Of a stretch of DNA of 64,000 nt, positions 41,667 through 50,608 are shown one piece after another; within the stretch, counting starts at the first letter, position 1, and the number at the start of each line of letters is the position of its first letter. The position numbers were made by a program, and so were the translations under genes. Location: assembly GCF_000147875.1 (NCBI RefSeq), contig NC_014507.1, positions 1,240,001-1,304,000 on the forward strand, given 5' to 3'. The stretch comes from Methanolacinia petrolearia DSM 11571. GTDB lineage: Archaea; Halobacteriota; Methanomicrobia; Methanomicrobiales; Methanomicrobiaceae. Below the pieces are notes generated by a model. The model saw only the letters and a program-made list of their open reading frames with translations. It did not search any database and was not told where the DNA came from.

Positions 41667-43868
41667 TCAGACTCTTGCTCCGGTATCGTAGGGAGAAAGA
41701 GCCGATTCTGGTGTTTTTTCGGCTTTATATTCTTTGAACTGTTTGAGAGCGACCGTAAGATCCCTTGTAAATGCAAAATATCCGATCTGGGTGTTTCTGC
41801 ACAGGTTCATCGCCATATCCATGAGCCCACGCGGGTCCGGCCTCGCTTCCCCGAGCCAGATGTGGAAAATGTTTCCCCCGTCTACGATCGGGAAGAACAC
41901 ATGCTCGATCTCTATCCTTTTTGTAAGAGGAACGTCTGCTCCGGGAGTTACATGCGTTCCGTTCGTATAGTATATGGGCAGGTCGAATGTGGTTCCCAGT
42001 TGTTCGAGGGCTGTATCGAGATCTCCTTTCGTGACCTTCTCCGCGTATTCACGAAAACGGCTGTCGAGAAGATCGGCGACGCTGAATCTCTGTCCTGTCG
42101 TTTCCGCAGGGGTCCTTGCAAGGGCGATCGTCATATTATGCTTTCCCGAGAGCTCCTTTGCATACATCTCAAGCTCCGTCATCGTTCTGACTGCAAGCCT
42201 GAACGCTTCCTTGCTCTCGTGAAGCTGTGATCCTATGTGATGCTGGATCATCTCGTTTACGCCTACGACACCGATGGTATTGACCAGTCCGTCGAGATCT
42301 ACTGCAACCGGGCCTCTCTCTTCTCCTTCCGGATCATTCGGATCTTTCGGGCGCTGCATTGCAAACGGCATTCTGCCTTTCGACCTGATACTGTTGATCC
42401 ATCTCCTTTTTATCTTGAAGACCTCGGTCGCTATATCCATCAGCTTTTTAAGTTCGGCAAAGAGTCTCTGGTCATCTCCTTCCGCCTTGTAAGCCGCCCT
42501 GGGACAGTTTATGGATACTACCTGAAGGGAGCCCATTGAAAAATGGAGTCCGTCTTTGAAATACATCTTGTCCTCAAAAAGATCGTCCTGATCGGCGATC
42601 GACGAGAACTGATATGCACAGCACTGGTAACATGAGATTCCTTCCCCGGCTCCCCTGTAAGCCGGGATCTGGTTGTCGTAATATGGTGTTCCGTATTTTG
42701 AGGCGAGTTCGAATGTCATGAGATACAGGTCGTGGTAGGTCGGGAGATCGGGATTTTGTGAGTTGAACTCCTCGTCTTCTTCCATGAAATCCGGTTCTAT
42801 GCTGATCTCGGGTTTCGGGAAGTTGAACGGTTTCCCCCAGAAGTCTCCTTCGTACATGACGTCCATAAGGGCCTTGAAAAGGAGCCTGACTTCTCTTTCG
42901 AACTCGGAATATGTCCTGTGGGGCGCCTGAACACCGTCCCATACCTTGCCCTTGTAGACGCACGGTTTGTCTTTCCAGAGAGTAGGGACCCCGGGACTGA
43001 GCTGAACGGACGAGAAGACCACCTGTCCTCCTCTTGCAACCATCATCTGCGTCATCTCGTAGACGAACATCTGCATGTGCTGTTTTATGCCTTCATAGTC
43101 CATTCCCTCGAAGTACGGCGCGATGAAAGTCAGGAAATTATAGTACCCCTGCCCGCCTGCGAAGTTTGTCTGTGCGCTTCCAAGAGCTTTTACCGCATGT
43201 AGAATCGCAACTTCCGGGCGCTTTGCCGGGCCGGCTACCGAGGCTTTAGTCCCGTTTCCGTCAGGCATCAGGCCGTAATAGAAGAAGTATCTAAGGTCCC
43301 AGTCCTGGCAGAATGGCCTTGTCCCGAAATATTCAAGGTCGTGGATATGAAGGTCGCCTGAAAGATGGAAATCCGCGAGATCCGGGGGGAGCTGGAGCAG
43401 GTACTGCTCCTTGCTGATCTTATCGGCCTTCTTTTTATGGGAGGTTTCGGCGTTTTCCTGGAGATTCGCGTTGTCATGTGATTCGAATCCGCTGCCCACG
43501 TCAATAAGATGTGCATCGAAGACCGGAGTTCCTACCCTTGTACAGACGTTCCTGTACTGGTACAGCTCCCTTTCCAGGAGGGTGGTGTTCATGATCTCCC
43601 TGATCAGCGGTCCGCTTAAAAATTTCAGTCCGAGCTTCTGTATTTTTATCTCCACACTCTGTGCAATCTCACGTGCGAGATCTTCTGTTGCAGCACTTCC
43701 GCCGTAGAACTCCTCGACAAGTTTGGATTCTTTGATAAGCTGCTGGACGATCCTTTCCCGGTCCCAGTCAAGAATCAGCCCGCGTGAAGTTCTTACTTTT
43801 GGAAGCGACGGTACTGTAAATCCGTCAAGTGTGCGCTGAAGGGATTTTTTCTGCTGGTCCCCGCTCAT
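41667..43868 (-). CDS. nrdD: Class III ribonucleotide reductase homologue lacking the glycyl-radical segment
   Basis: The 733-residue protein aligns by eye with anaerobic NrdD: an N-terminal ATP-cone-like region (about 10-100), DLHIHDLEYFGTRPFCQDW, PAYRGAGEGISCYQCCAYQF with candidate active-site cysteines, VSINCPRAAYK and VNTIGVVGVNEM. Canonical NrdD ends with a four-cysteine zinc site and an RVCGY-type glycyl-radical loop after YFAFT. Here YFAFTRDLTVALKQF runs straight to a stop after DTGARV, and neither feature is present. No activase gene (nrdG) is nearby. A glutaredoxin gene lies three bases upstream. It may be a non-canonical reductase or have lost activity. Confidence 0.85.
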   Translation of the reverse strand: MSGDQQKKSLQRTLDGFTVPSLPKVRTSRGLILDWDRERIVQQLIKESKLVEEFYGGSAATEDLAREIAQSVEIKIQKLGLKFLSGPLIREIMNTTLLERELYQYRNVCTRVGTPVFDAHLIDVGSGFESHDNANLQENAETSHKKKADKISKEQYLLQLPPDLADFHLSGDLHIHDLEYFGTRPFCQDWDLRYFFYYGLMPDGNGTKASVAGPAKRPEVAILHAVKALGSAQTNFAGGQGYYNFLTFIAPYFEGMDYEGIKQHMQMFVYEMTQMMVARGGQVVFSSVQLSPGVPTLWKDKPCVYKGKVWDGVQAPHRTYSEFEREVRLLFKALMDVMYEGDFWGKPFNFPKPEISIEPDFMEEDEEFNSQNPDLPTYHDLYLMTFELASKYGTPYYDNQIPAYRGAGEGISCYQCCAYQFSSIADQDDLFEDKMYFKDGLHFSMGSLQVVSINCPRAAYKAEGDDQRLFAELKKLMDIATEVFKIKRRWINSIRSKGRMPFAMQRPKDPNDPEGEERGPVAVDLDGLVNTIGVVGVNEMIQHHIGSQLHESKEAFRLAVRTMTELEMYAKELSGKHNMTIALARTPAETTGQRFSVADLLDSRFREYAEKVTKGDLDTALEQLGTTFDLPIYYTNGTHVTPGADVPLTKRIEIEHVFFPIVDGGNIFHIWLGEARPDPRGLMDMAMNLCRNTQIGYFAFTRDLTVALKQFKEYKAEKTPESALSPYDTGARV

Positions 43869-43871
43869 CCT

Positions 43872-44141
43872 TTACTCTCCCTTGCACAGAGGAAGTATTT
43901 TCTCTTCGTCGACTGCTCCGCTTTTAAATAGATCCCCGGAAGTCATAAACGTCTCATCAACCTGAAGTACGGGAGCCTCCCTTACAAAGACGTTATTCAG
44001 CCGGAGTTCAGTCATATTTTCCGGAAGCGACAGGTCGAGCTCTGTGTATTCAAAACCGTTTGATTTCAGAAATCTCTTTAAAAGTTCACAGTTTGGACAT
44101 ACTTCAAGTGAATATACGTTTATTTTCGGATTGTCAGACAC
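43872..44141 (-). CDS. Glutaredoxin-like protein (NrdH type)
   Basis: The 89-residue thioredoxin-fold protein has an N-terminal redox pair CPNC (about 14-17) and the cis-Pro segment EAPVLQVDE. Size and sequence fit glutaredoxin/NrdH redoxins that reduce ribonucleotide reductases. Its stop lies three bases before the start of nrdD, so it is the likely electron donor of that enzyme. Class III reductases of the NrdD2 type use such redoxins instead of formate. Confidence 0.88.
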   Translation of the reverse strand: MSDNPKINVYSLEVCPNCELLKRFLKSNGFEYTELDLSLPENMTELRLNNVFVREAPVLQVDETFMTSGDLFKSGAVDEEKILPLCKGE

Positions 44142-44310
44142 TAAAAAATTCCCCCTTCAGGTGGTTAGATCTACGTTGTCTAAAATGAGTAAAAACCCTA
44201 TCGTTATTTGTCTTGGTCATAGGATGATCTCTCTTTATGAATCATTTATCTTAATTTTTACTTCATGATTTTGGGATGATTTGATTAAGTTCAGGATTAG
44301 ATTATAGTCA

Positions 44311-44850
44311 ATGGTAAGGGTCTTTATTGCGGTCGAAATTCCTGAAGAATTCAGGCTGTGCCTCGGAGAGGTGCAAAACGAGCTGAAATTCTCAAAGGCG
44401 CATCTGAATTTTGTAGATCCGGCGATCGCTCATATCACGATCAAGTTCATCGGCGAGGTCGCGCCTGATAAAGTAACTTCGATAAAAAGAGCCCTTGAAG
44501 CTATGAAATTCAGCCCGTATGAGGTCGCATTCCGCGGGGTTTTCTTCAATAACTCTTCGAGACCGCGTGTTATATGGACGCCGGGATACGACGGGAGCAG
44601 GTCTTCGGATCTCAAAGTACATATCGAGGATCTTCTTGAACCGGAAGGAATCATGAGAGAGAAGAGGAAGTTTCAGCCGCATGTCACCCTTGCAAGGATC
44701 AAAAGATTCCACCCGTCCCTTGCTGAGTCCGTTGTATCTTTCGGCGACTTTGATTTCGGATCGTTCAAAGTCGGATCGATCGTCTTTAAAAGCAGTATTT
44801 TAAAGCCCGAAGGACCTGTATATGATGATTTGATGGAGGTTGAATTTTGA
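44311..44850 (+). CDS. thpR: RNA 2',3'-cyclic phosphodiesterase
   Basis: The 179-residue 2H phosphoesterase has the two catalytic motifs HITIKFIG (near 44) and HVTLARIK (near 126) at normal spacing. It opens 2',3'-cyclic phosphates on RNA ends and was originally described as a tRNA ligase. Its stop overlaps the TTG start of the CCA enzyme (TTGA), forming a two-gene RNA-processing operon. Confidence 0.95.
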   Translation: MVRVFIAVEIPEEFRLCLGEVQNELKFSKAHLNFVDPAIAHITIKFIGEVAPDKVTSIKRALEAMKFSPYEVAFRGVFFNNSSRPRVIWTPGYDGSRSSDLKVHIEDLLEPEGIMREKRKFQPHVTLARIKRFHPSLAESVVSFGDFDFGSFKVGSIVFKSSILKPEGPVYDDLMEVEF

Positions 44851-46214
44851 ACAGGTCTCCTGTGGAGGAGGGATGCCTGGAACGCATCAGGCCCGGCGAG
44901 GAGGAGAGAGGTCTTATCTGCGATATGGCATCGGCACTTGTGCGCGAAGTGGATGACAGCGGTTTTGCAAAGGGGATGATCGTAGGATCGGTTGCGCGGA
45001 ATACATGGATCTCAGGCGACCGCGATCTGGATGTATTCATGCTCTTCGATCCTTCGGTCGCACGGGGGGAGCTCGAGAAAAAAGGTCTTGCACTCGGTAG
45101 GGATATTGCAACGCGCTTCGGCGGAGAGGTCGTGGAAAAATATGCCGAGCACCCGTATGTGAATACACAGATCAACGGATTCGATGTTGATCTCGTCCCC
45201 TGCTATAATGTGGATAGCGCTTCACATATCCAGAGTGCCGTGGACAGGACTCCTTTTCATACCCGGTATATCCGCGACCGTGTCAGGGATCTTACGGATG
45301 ATATCCTTCTGTTGAAACAGTTCGCCAAATCATGTGGTGTATATGGGTCGGATCATATGACCGAAGGATTTGCAGGCTACCTGTGCGAACTGCTTGTCCT
45401 TCATTACGGGAGTTTTGATGACGTTATCCGGAATGCAGCGCTTTGGACTCCGGGGACGATTATCGATATAGAGAATCATCGCGCAAAGGATTTCGACGAA
45501 CCGCTTGTAGTCATCGATCCCGTTGATCCCGAACGAAACGTGGCTTCTTCGCTGTCATTGAGAAAGATGTCCGAATTCTCGGTATTTTGCAGGGATTACA
45601 TCTCAAATCCGGCAAAAGAATTTTTCATCATCCCGGAACAGAAGAAAATCTCCAGGCAGGAGTTCAATGATGAAATCCGCAGGCGCGGGACATATTTTTT
45701 CGCTATTGTCTTTGAAAATCCCGATTCGATCCCGGATATCCTTGTTCCCCAGCTGAGGAAGAGCCTGAGAAGTCTTGAAAGTCTTTTTGGAAGAAACGAT
45801 TTTCGCGTGCTGAGAAGCGACTGTCATATGGGTGATGAAAGATCCGTTCTCCTTTTCGAACTCATTGACGAAGAACTCCCTCCTGTTATGAAAAGGGCCG
45901 GGCCGCCTGTGTGGAACAGAATTAATGCGGAGAAGTTCCTGAGAAAACACCTGGGTCATACGTTCTCCGGGCCATATATTGAAGGTGGGAAATATATAGT
46001 CGAGGTGGAACGGAGGCACCTGAATGTACTCTCTCTCCTTAAATCTCCTGAATTTATCGAATCAGGTTTCGGAAAGAATGTTAAGGAGTCAATAGAGAGT
46101 GAATATTCTGTTTTAAGGAACGAAGAGGTCTGGAATGGAGATATTTCCGGATTTCTATATGATTATATCCACAAAGAGCCTGCCAATGTCAGAATCCTCC
46201 AGAATAGAATTTGA
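44847..46214 (+). CDS. cca: Archaeal CCA-adding tRNA nucleotidyltransferase
   Basis: The 455-residue class I CCA enzyme adds and repairs the CCA end of tRNA. The nucleotidyltransferase motif GSVARNTWISGDRDLDVFMLF (near 48-68) has the catalytic Asp pair DLDVF, and a third acidic residue lies in FDVDLVPCY. The length is usual. The TTG start is supported by GGAGGT at 44835-44840, six bases upstream, and by overlap with the thpR stop. Confidence 0.96.
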   Translation: MNRSPVEEGCLERIRPGEEERGLICDMASALVREVDDSGFAKGMIVGSVARNTWISGDRDLDVFMLFDPSVARGELEKKGLALGRDIATRFGGEVVEKYAEHPYVNTQINGFDVDLVPCYNVDSASHIQSAVDRTPFHTRYIRDRVRDLTDDILLLKQFAKSCGVYGSDHMTEGFAGYLCELLVLHYGSFDDVIRNAALWTPGTIIDIENHRAKDFDEPLVVIDPVDPERNVASSLSLRKMSEFSVFCRDYISNPAKEFFIIPEQKKISRQEFNDEIRRRGTYFFAIVFENPDSIPDILVPQLRKSLRSLESLFGRNDFRVLRSDCHMGDERSVLLFELIDEELPPVMKRAGPPVWNRINAEKFLRKHLGHTFSGPYIEGGKYIVEVERRHLNVLSLLKSPEFIESGFGKNVKESIESEYSVLRNEEVWNGDISGFLYDYIHKEPANVRILQNRI

Positions 46215-46389
46215 TTTTGAAGATCTCTAAATAAATGTCCTGATTAATTTTATATTTCTTTTGAAAAACTGCTGGAACACTCCTATATTCGTATCGGCCA
46301 GTGTTCAGAGAAACTATATACTTTTGGAGATTCTATATATTCTCATAATGAGCCGGACCCGGCGGGTCTTAGGCCCTGGTGATGATGAT

Positions 46390-47397
46390 ATGGAAATCAG
46401 AAAGGTGCAGATTACCGGCGGGTCATCGTTTATTGTCTCTTTGCCGAAGGATTGGGTGAGAGATTCACATATAAAAAAGAACGATGCTGTTGGGCTTATC
46501 GTCCAGCCTGACGGCTCCCTGACCATAACTCCCCGTATAACCGGCCAGGCTGCTGAAAGAGTGAAAAATATCGACCTGAAGAATATAGAAGATCCCGAAC
46601 ACCTGTACCGCCTGCTTATCGGTGCTTATGTCACAGGGTTCAATACCATCAGGATGACTTCTCCGACAAGGATCCCTGCATTTGCCCATAAGGCTGTAAG
46701 GATGTTTATCCAGGCTTCTATAGGGCAGGAAGTCTCCGAACAAACTGATCGGCTGATAGTAATTAAGGACCTTCTAAACCCGGGAGAGATGCCGTTTGAC
46801 AATGTAATCTCAAGGATGCAGGTTATAATCCAGGAGATGCTCAGGGATTCGGTCTTTGCCCTCAGGTCCCGTGACAGGGAGCTTGCAGAAGACGTGATCT
46901 CAAGGGACCGCGACGTCAACAGGCTGTACTGGCTGATATCCCGCCAGTATAATCTGCTTTTACGAAATGTTTCACTTTCCCGCGAAATGGGAACGAATGT
47001 AGAGATGGCGCTTCATTACCTGCAGATCGCGAGAGTAATGGAAAGAGCCGGAGATCAGGTGGTAAAGATCGCAGAAAATGTCCTTACCCTGATGTTCATC
47101 TCGATGGAGAGAAAGATGCTCGACATTATCCAGTCTCTTTCTGTTGAAGCTATGGATATATTCGAGACATCGGTTCGCTCGTTCTTCAACAAGGATCCGA
47201 AGATGACGAACGATACTCTTGAGAGGGTGAAGAAGTTCAGCGAAAGATGCAATCAGGCCAGCCACGAGCTGTTTGATGTGGAGAGGCCCGGTATTGTTCA
47301 CGTGGGTTATATTGTAGAGAACCTTAAACGTGTTGGAGAATATTCGGGAGTAATATGCGAAACTTCGATCAATTATTACGTGATGATGAGAGAATAA
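46390..47397 (+). CDS. PhoU-domain regulator with AbrB-type N-terminus
   Basis: The protein has 335 residues from the ATG at 46390, chosen because GGTGAT lies six bases upstream and the protein then begins MEIRKVQITGGSSFIVSLPKDWV, the normal start of the SpoVT/AbrB-PhoU family; upstream in-frame starts (46261, 46348) add unconserved residues. A swapped-hairpin DNA-binding fold (1-50) is followed by two PhoU three-helix bundles (about 110-330) with acidic metal-binding segments (ERAGDQVVKIAEN). Family members regulate phosphate transport. No pst genes are adjacent; the next gene is glnA. Confidence 0.85.
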   Translation: MEIRKVQITGGSSFIVSLPKDWVRDSHIKKNDAVGLIVQPDGSLTITPRITGQAAERVKNIDLKNIEDPEHLYRLLIGAYVTGFNTIRMTSPTRIPAFAHKAVRMFIQASIGQEVSEQTDRLIVIKDLLNPGEMPFDNVISRMQVIIQEMLRDSVFALRSRDRELAEDVISRDRDVNRLYWLISRQYNLLLRNVSLSREMGTNVEMALHYLQIARVMERAGDQVVKIAENVLTLMFISMERKMLDIIQSLSVEAMDIFETSVRSFFNKDPKMTNDTLERVKKFSERCNQASHELFDVERPGIVHVGYIVENLKRVGEYSGVICETSINYYVMMRE

Positions 47398-47437
47398 CCG
47401 GAAATTTTCATTTAAAATTCTTTTTTGCTATAGGGCG

Positions 47438-47468
47438 CTATATAGTTTATAGGTGGTCTAAATTGACC
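47438..47468 (+). promoter_or_regulatory. glnA promoter with NrpR-type operator
   Basis: A TATA box (ctatatagtttata, 47438-47451) is followed three bases later by the palindrome GGTC-taaatt-GACC (47455-47468). It has the 4-N6-4 form of NrpR operators, for which GGAA-N6-TTCC and GGTA-N6-TACC are the known versions. A second inverted pair, TATAGTTT (47441-47448) and AAACTATA (47476-47483), encloses it. Position between TATA and start would block transcription initiation when bound. Confidence 0.65.
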
Positions 47469-47488
47469 TTTGAGTAAACTATAAATCT

Positions 47489-48832
47489 ATGTCAATGAGA
47501 TTTATGACTATGACAGATGTTGCGAAGATGCTTGAAAGAATTGAGGCAGATAATGTCAAATTTATCCGTCTTCAGTTTTCAGACATTGAAGGGCAGATCA
47601 AAAATGTGGCAATTCCCGTAAGTCAGGCTGAAAAAGCACTGACAGCAGGTATTGGATTTGACGGGTCTTCGATCGAAGGTTTTGCCCGTATCGAAGAGTC
47701 GGACATGGTTTTAAAGCCGGATATGGATACATATTCTCTTCTTCCATGGAGACCGGAGAATGCAAAAGTCGCGAGATTCATCTGCGATGTATACAAACCT
47801 GACGACACTCCCTTCGAAGGAGATCCCAGGTATATTCTCAAGAAGACTCTTGCCCGTGCGGCCGAGATGGGATACACATTCAATATCGGTCCTGAAATGG
47901 AATTTTTCCTTTTCAAGATGGTTGACGGGGAGCCTTCTGTTAAATTCCAGGATTTCGGAGGATACTTTGACTTGGCACCTATCGATCTTGCGGAGGATGT
48001 TCGCCGCGATATCATTTTCAACCTTATGGAGATGGGATTCGATATAGAGGCATCCCATCATGAAGTGGCAGAGAGCCAGCACGAGATTGACTTTAAGTAC
48101 GCAGACGCACTGAAAACGGCAGATAATGTAGTTACATTCAGGTTTGTTACAAAAACAATTGCACTCCAGAATGGTCTTCATGCTACCTTCATGGCAAAAC
48201 CTGTCTTTGGAATAAATGGAAGCGGTATGCACTGTAACTGTTCGCTCGCAAAGGATGGCAAGAATGCATTCTATGATCCTAAGGCTCCTCTTGAACTTTC
48301 GAAAACCTGTATGCAGTTCATCGCTGGTGTCCTCAGCCACGCAAAAAGCATTACACGCGTTGCAAACCCGACGATCAACTCTTACAAGAGACTTGTACCC
48401 GGTTATGAAGCTCCGGTTTACATAGCATGGAGTGCCTCTAACAGAACAGCCCTTGTCAGGGTTCCCGCACCCCGCGGAAATTCCACACGTATCGAACTTC
48501 GCAGCCCTGATCCCTCATGCAACCCTTACCTGACATTTGCAGCAATTCTTGCAGCCGGACTGGAGGGTGTAGAGAAGGATATGGAGCCCCCGGCAAATGC
48601 AACCCGGAACATCTTTGATATGTCCGAAGAACAGCGTGTAAAGGAGCACATCGATACGCTTCCCGGGGATTTATACACTGCAAATAAATACATGACAGAA
48701 GATGATGTCATATGCAAGGCACTTGGCAGCCATGTGGTTGATGGTCTTAACGTCATAACAAAGATGGAATGGGACTCCTTCCGGACGGCAGTTCATCCCT
48801 GGGAAACAGAGAGATACCTTTCAAAATACTAA
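47489..48832 (+). CDS. glnA: Glutamine synthetase type I-alpha
   Basis: The 447-residue enzyme condenses ammonium and glutamate to glutamine. It has FDGSSIEGFARIEESDM, the metal/substrate motifs EMEFFLF, HHEVAESQHEIDF and NGSGMHCNCSLAKDGKN, and the ATP site KRLVPGYEAPVYIAWSASNRT. The adenylylation-site sequence of beta-type enzymes is absent and the length matches the alpha type. In methanogens it is controlled by NrpR and by GlnK/small proteins. It is followed by nrpR1, 146 bases downstream. Confidence 0.97.
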   Translation: MSMRFMTMTDVAKMLERIEADNVKFIRLQFSDIEGQIKNVAIPVSQAEKALTAGIGFDGSSIEGFARIEESDMVLKPDMDTYSLLPWRPENAKVARFICDVYKPDDTPFEGDPRYILKKTLARAAEMGYTFNIGPEMEFFLFKMVDGEPSVKFQDFGGYFDLAPIDLAEDVRRDIIFNLMEMGFDIEASHHEVAESQHEIDFKYADALKTADNVVTFRFVTKTIALQNGLHATFMAKPVFGINGSGMHCNCSLAKDGKNAFYDPKAPLELSKTCMQFIAGVLSHAKSITRVANPTINSYKRLVPGYEAPVYIAWSASNRTALVRVPAPRGNSTRIELRSPDPSCNPYLTFAAILAAGLEGVEKDMEPPANATRNIFDMSEEQRVKEHIDTLPGDLYTANKYMTEDDVICKALGSHVVDGLNVITKMEWDSFRTAVHPWETERYLSKY

Positions 48833-48978
48833 AACTATTTTCTTTGTGAATACTTCCGCCAATCAAAGCGGTTAAGTGCAATAATATTCTATAATTCCTG
48901 TACCGGTTCATGCGTGCGGTTCTAAAAAGAACCCGGCACCGCGATGGGGCAAAAAAATACAGGAGTTCGTCTGTTTCA

Positions 48979-49926
48979 ATGAGTTTTATAAGATCGGAAC
49001 GGAAATGTATTGAAATTTTAAGAATTTTGAAGGATCACCCGGAGCCAGTAGGAGCAAAAAGGCTCTCCGAGCTCATGAGCGAGAGGGGTTTTGTCCTTAC
49101 TGACAGGGCGGTTCAGTATTACCTGAGCTATCTTGATGATATGGGCTTTACAAAAAAAGTGGGAAATCGTGGTCGTCTTCTTACTGCTAAAGGTATCTCT
49201 GAAACGGAGAGGGCCCTTGTAGATGAACGAATCGGGTTTATCATCTCCCGCCTTGAAAAACTTGCATTTAAAAGTGATTTCAATCCGGAGACTGGCAGGG
49301 GAAATGTGGGGTATAACCTGTCAGTAGTTCCAGAGGATCAGGTGAATGGTGTTTCAGGTGCATTTGACGAGGTAATAGAATCAGGATACAGCTTTTTTTC
49401 GAGATATAAGATAATCGATACCGACCCGCGAATTCCTTCCGGTTATGCAGGATTTCTGACTGTCTGCAGTATTACTATGGATGGCGTTCTTCAAAAGATG
49501 GGAGTTCCGGTAAGAATGGCTTACGGTGGAGTAATAGATATAAAAAACGGGAAGCCTCTCGGTTTTTCAAACCTTATCGGCTACAGGGGAACGACCATAG
49601 ATCCGCTTTCACTTTTTATAACCTCGGGAAATACATCGATTGGACAGACATGTGCGGAGAAAGCGGGATCGGTTCTTGCGAACGTCCGCCAGGTGCCGCA
49701 GGATGCCGCAGATCTTGTGTCTGAAGGCTCCAGGCTGATGCGTGAATGCGGTTTTCTGTTTCCTGTAGATATGGGGAGCGGGGTGCTGAATACTCCTGTC
49801 GACCCATGCAGGATATCGCTGATTGCATACAGTGGCATGAATCTCATCGGGAACGCGGTTGAGAAAGGTTTTGAGTTGAGAAACGAGATCGGGGCCGGCA
49901 ATATGCCATTCAGTTTTTTTGAATAA
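48979..49926 (+). CDS. nrpR: NrpR1, nitrogen repressor (HTH plus effector domain)
   Basis: The protein has 315 residues from MSFIRSERK; a start at 48910 is possible (338 residues). The N-terminal winged helix (residues 5-70; ERKCIEILRILKDHPEPVGAKRLSELM) is followed by one NrpR regulatory domain (DUF128), including GYAGFLTVCSITMDGVLQKMGVPV, YRGTTIDPLSLFITSGNTSI and NTPVDPCRISLIAYSG. NrpR represses nitrogen genes; 2-oxoglutarate releases it. Here only one effector domain is attached, and the second is encoded by the opposing gene at 50609. This is the two-protein NrpRI/NrpRII arrangement. It sits next to glnA, a probable target. Confidence 0.92.
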   Translation: MSFIRSERKCIEILRILKDHPEPVGAKRLSELMSERGFVLTDRAVQYYLSYLDDMGFTKKVGNRGRLLTAKGISETERALVDERIGFIISRLEKLAFKSDFNPETGRGNVGYNLSVVPEDQVNGVSGAFDEVIESGYSFFSRYKIIDTDPRIPSGYAGFLTVCSITMDGVLQKMGVPVRMAYGGVIDIKNGKPLGFSNLIGYRGTTIDPLSLFITSGNTSIGQTCAEKAGSVLANVRQVPQDAADLVSEGSRLMRECGFLFPVDMGSGVLNTPVDPCRISLIAYSGMNLIGNAVEKGFELRNEIGAGNMPFSFFE

Positions 49927-49931
49927 AACGC

Positions 49932-50065
49932 GTGAAACGCAGTTTCAGGTGTTTTTCGAGAAAACGACTTGTTCGTTTTCGAGCTAAAGGCGGCTTGTGT
50001 GAAACGCAGTTTCAGGTGTTTTTCGAGAAAACGACTTGTTCGTTTTCGAGCTAAAGGCGGCTTGT
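49932..50065 (+). repeat. Two perfect 67-bp tandem repeats with hairpins
   Basis: The unit runs 49932-49998 and is repeated without change at 49999-50065; the first five bases of a third unit follow. Each unit holds GAAACgcaGTTTC and the hairpin GAAAACGActtgtTCGTTTTC. It starts six bases after the stop of nrpR1, so it lies in that mRNA's 3' region and may be a double terminator or RNA-stability element. No reading frame explains the identity. Confidence 0.9.
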
Positions 50066-50183
50066 GTGAAGCGGAACTACATAAGTGTCTGAGATATTAA
50101 AATGTAGTTTAAGAAGTCATAACTCAGATAATTATTTTGAAGAAGAAAATCTCTAATAAAAACCGTATCAAATGTATTTTATA

Positions 50184-50477
50184 ATGATTGTATCTGCTAA
50201 AACTAAATATTATATGTTAAGAGTATGGTTATGTGGTAATTTTTCATTTAATTTATTGAATGAAGAACCATTAACATTTGTTTTCTCAAAAAATGATGAG
50301 AATGGTTTACGTTTTTCAGGTTATGAATATAATCATTATCAGTCATTAAGGGCTAAATTAAGGAAGATGGGTATTGAATCAAATATTGTTGAGTTCTACG
50401 AGATTTATGATGATGAAAAAATAAAGCAATTACCAAAAGAAGAAAGAAGAAAACTCAAGAAAATTAATTTGGTTTAG
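50184..50477 (+). CDS. AT-rich orphan small protein
   Basis: The reading frame is about 97 residues from ATG 50184 (other starts at 50172 and 50214). The encoded protein is basic at the end (LPKEERRKLKKINLV) and has a central stretch FSGYEYNHYQSLRAKLRKMGIE. No family was recognised. Base composition is far more AT-rich than the flanking genes and AT-ending codons dominate, suggesting acquisition from elsewhere. A TATA-like string (gtattttataatg, 50173-50185) overlaps the first possible starts, which would favour the start at 50214. No clear ribosome binding site is present. Confidence 0.4.
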   Translation: MIVSAKTKYYMLRVWLCGNFSFNLLNEEPLTFVFSKNDENGLRFSGYEYNHYQSLRAKLRKMGIESNIVEFYEIYDDEKIKQLPKEERRKLKKINLV

Positions 50478-50608
50478 GCTTGAGGAAATTTTCTTATAAA
50501 ATTGTTAATAATTTTTGTCTTACCGGTGAAGTGCCCACAAAAAGAGTAAAAATAGACTAATCTGCAAGATTATCTTCTTGTATTTTTATTAAAATAGTGA
50601 ATAAATAA

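Noticed and set aside
41667-41690. C-terminal DTGARV of the NrdD homologue as a possible glycyl-radical site
   Set aside because: Canonical sites read RVCGY or RVSGY with residues following the glycine; here the chain ends three residues after it and the context does not match.
46261-46389. Longer N-terminus for the PhoU-like protein
   Set aside because: Residues are unconserved and hydrophobic; GGTGAT six bases before ATG 46390 fits the family start.
49932-50070. Tandem repeat as a CRISPR array
   Set aside because: Units are identical along their whole 67-base length with no variable spacers, and no cas genes are near.
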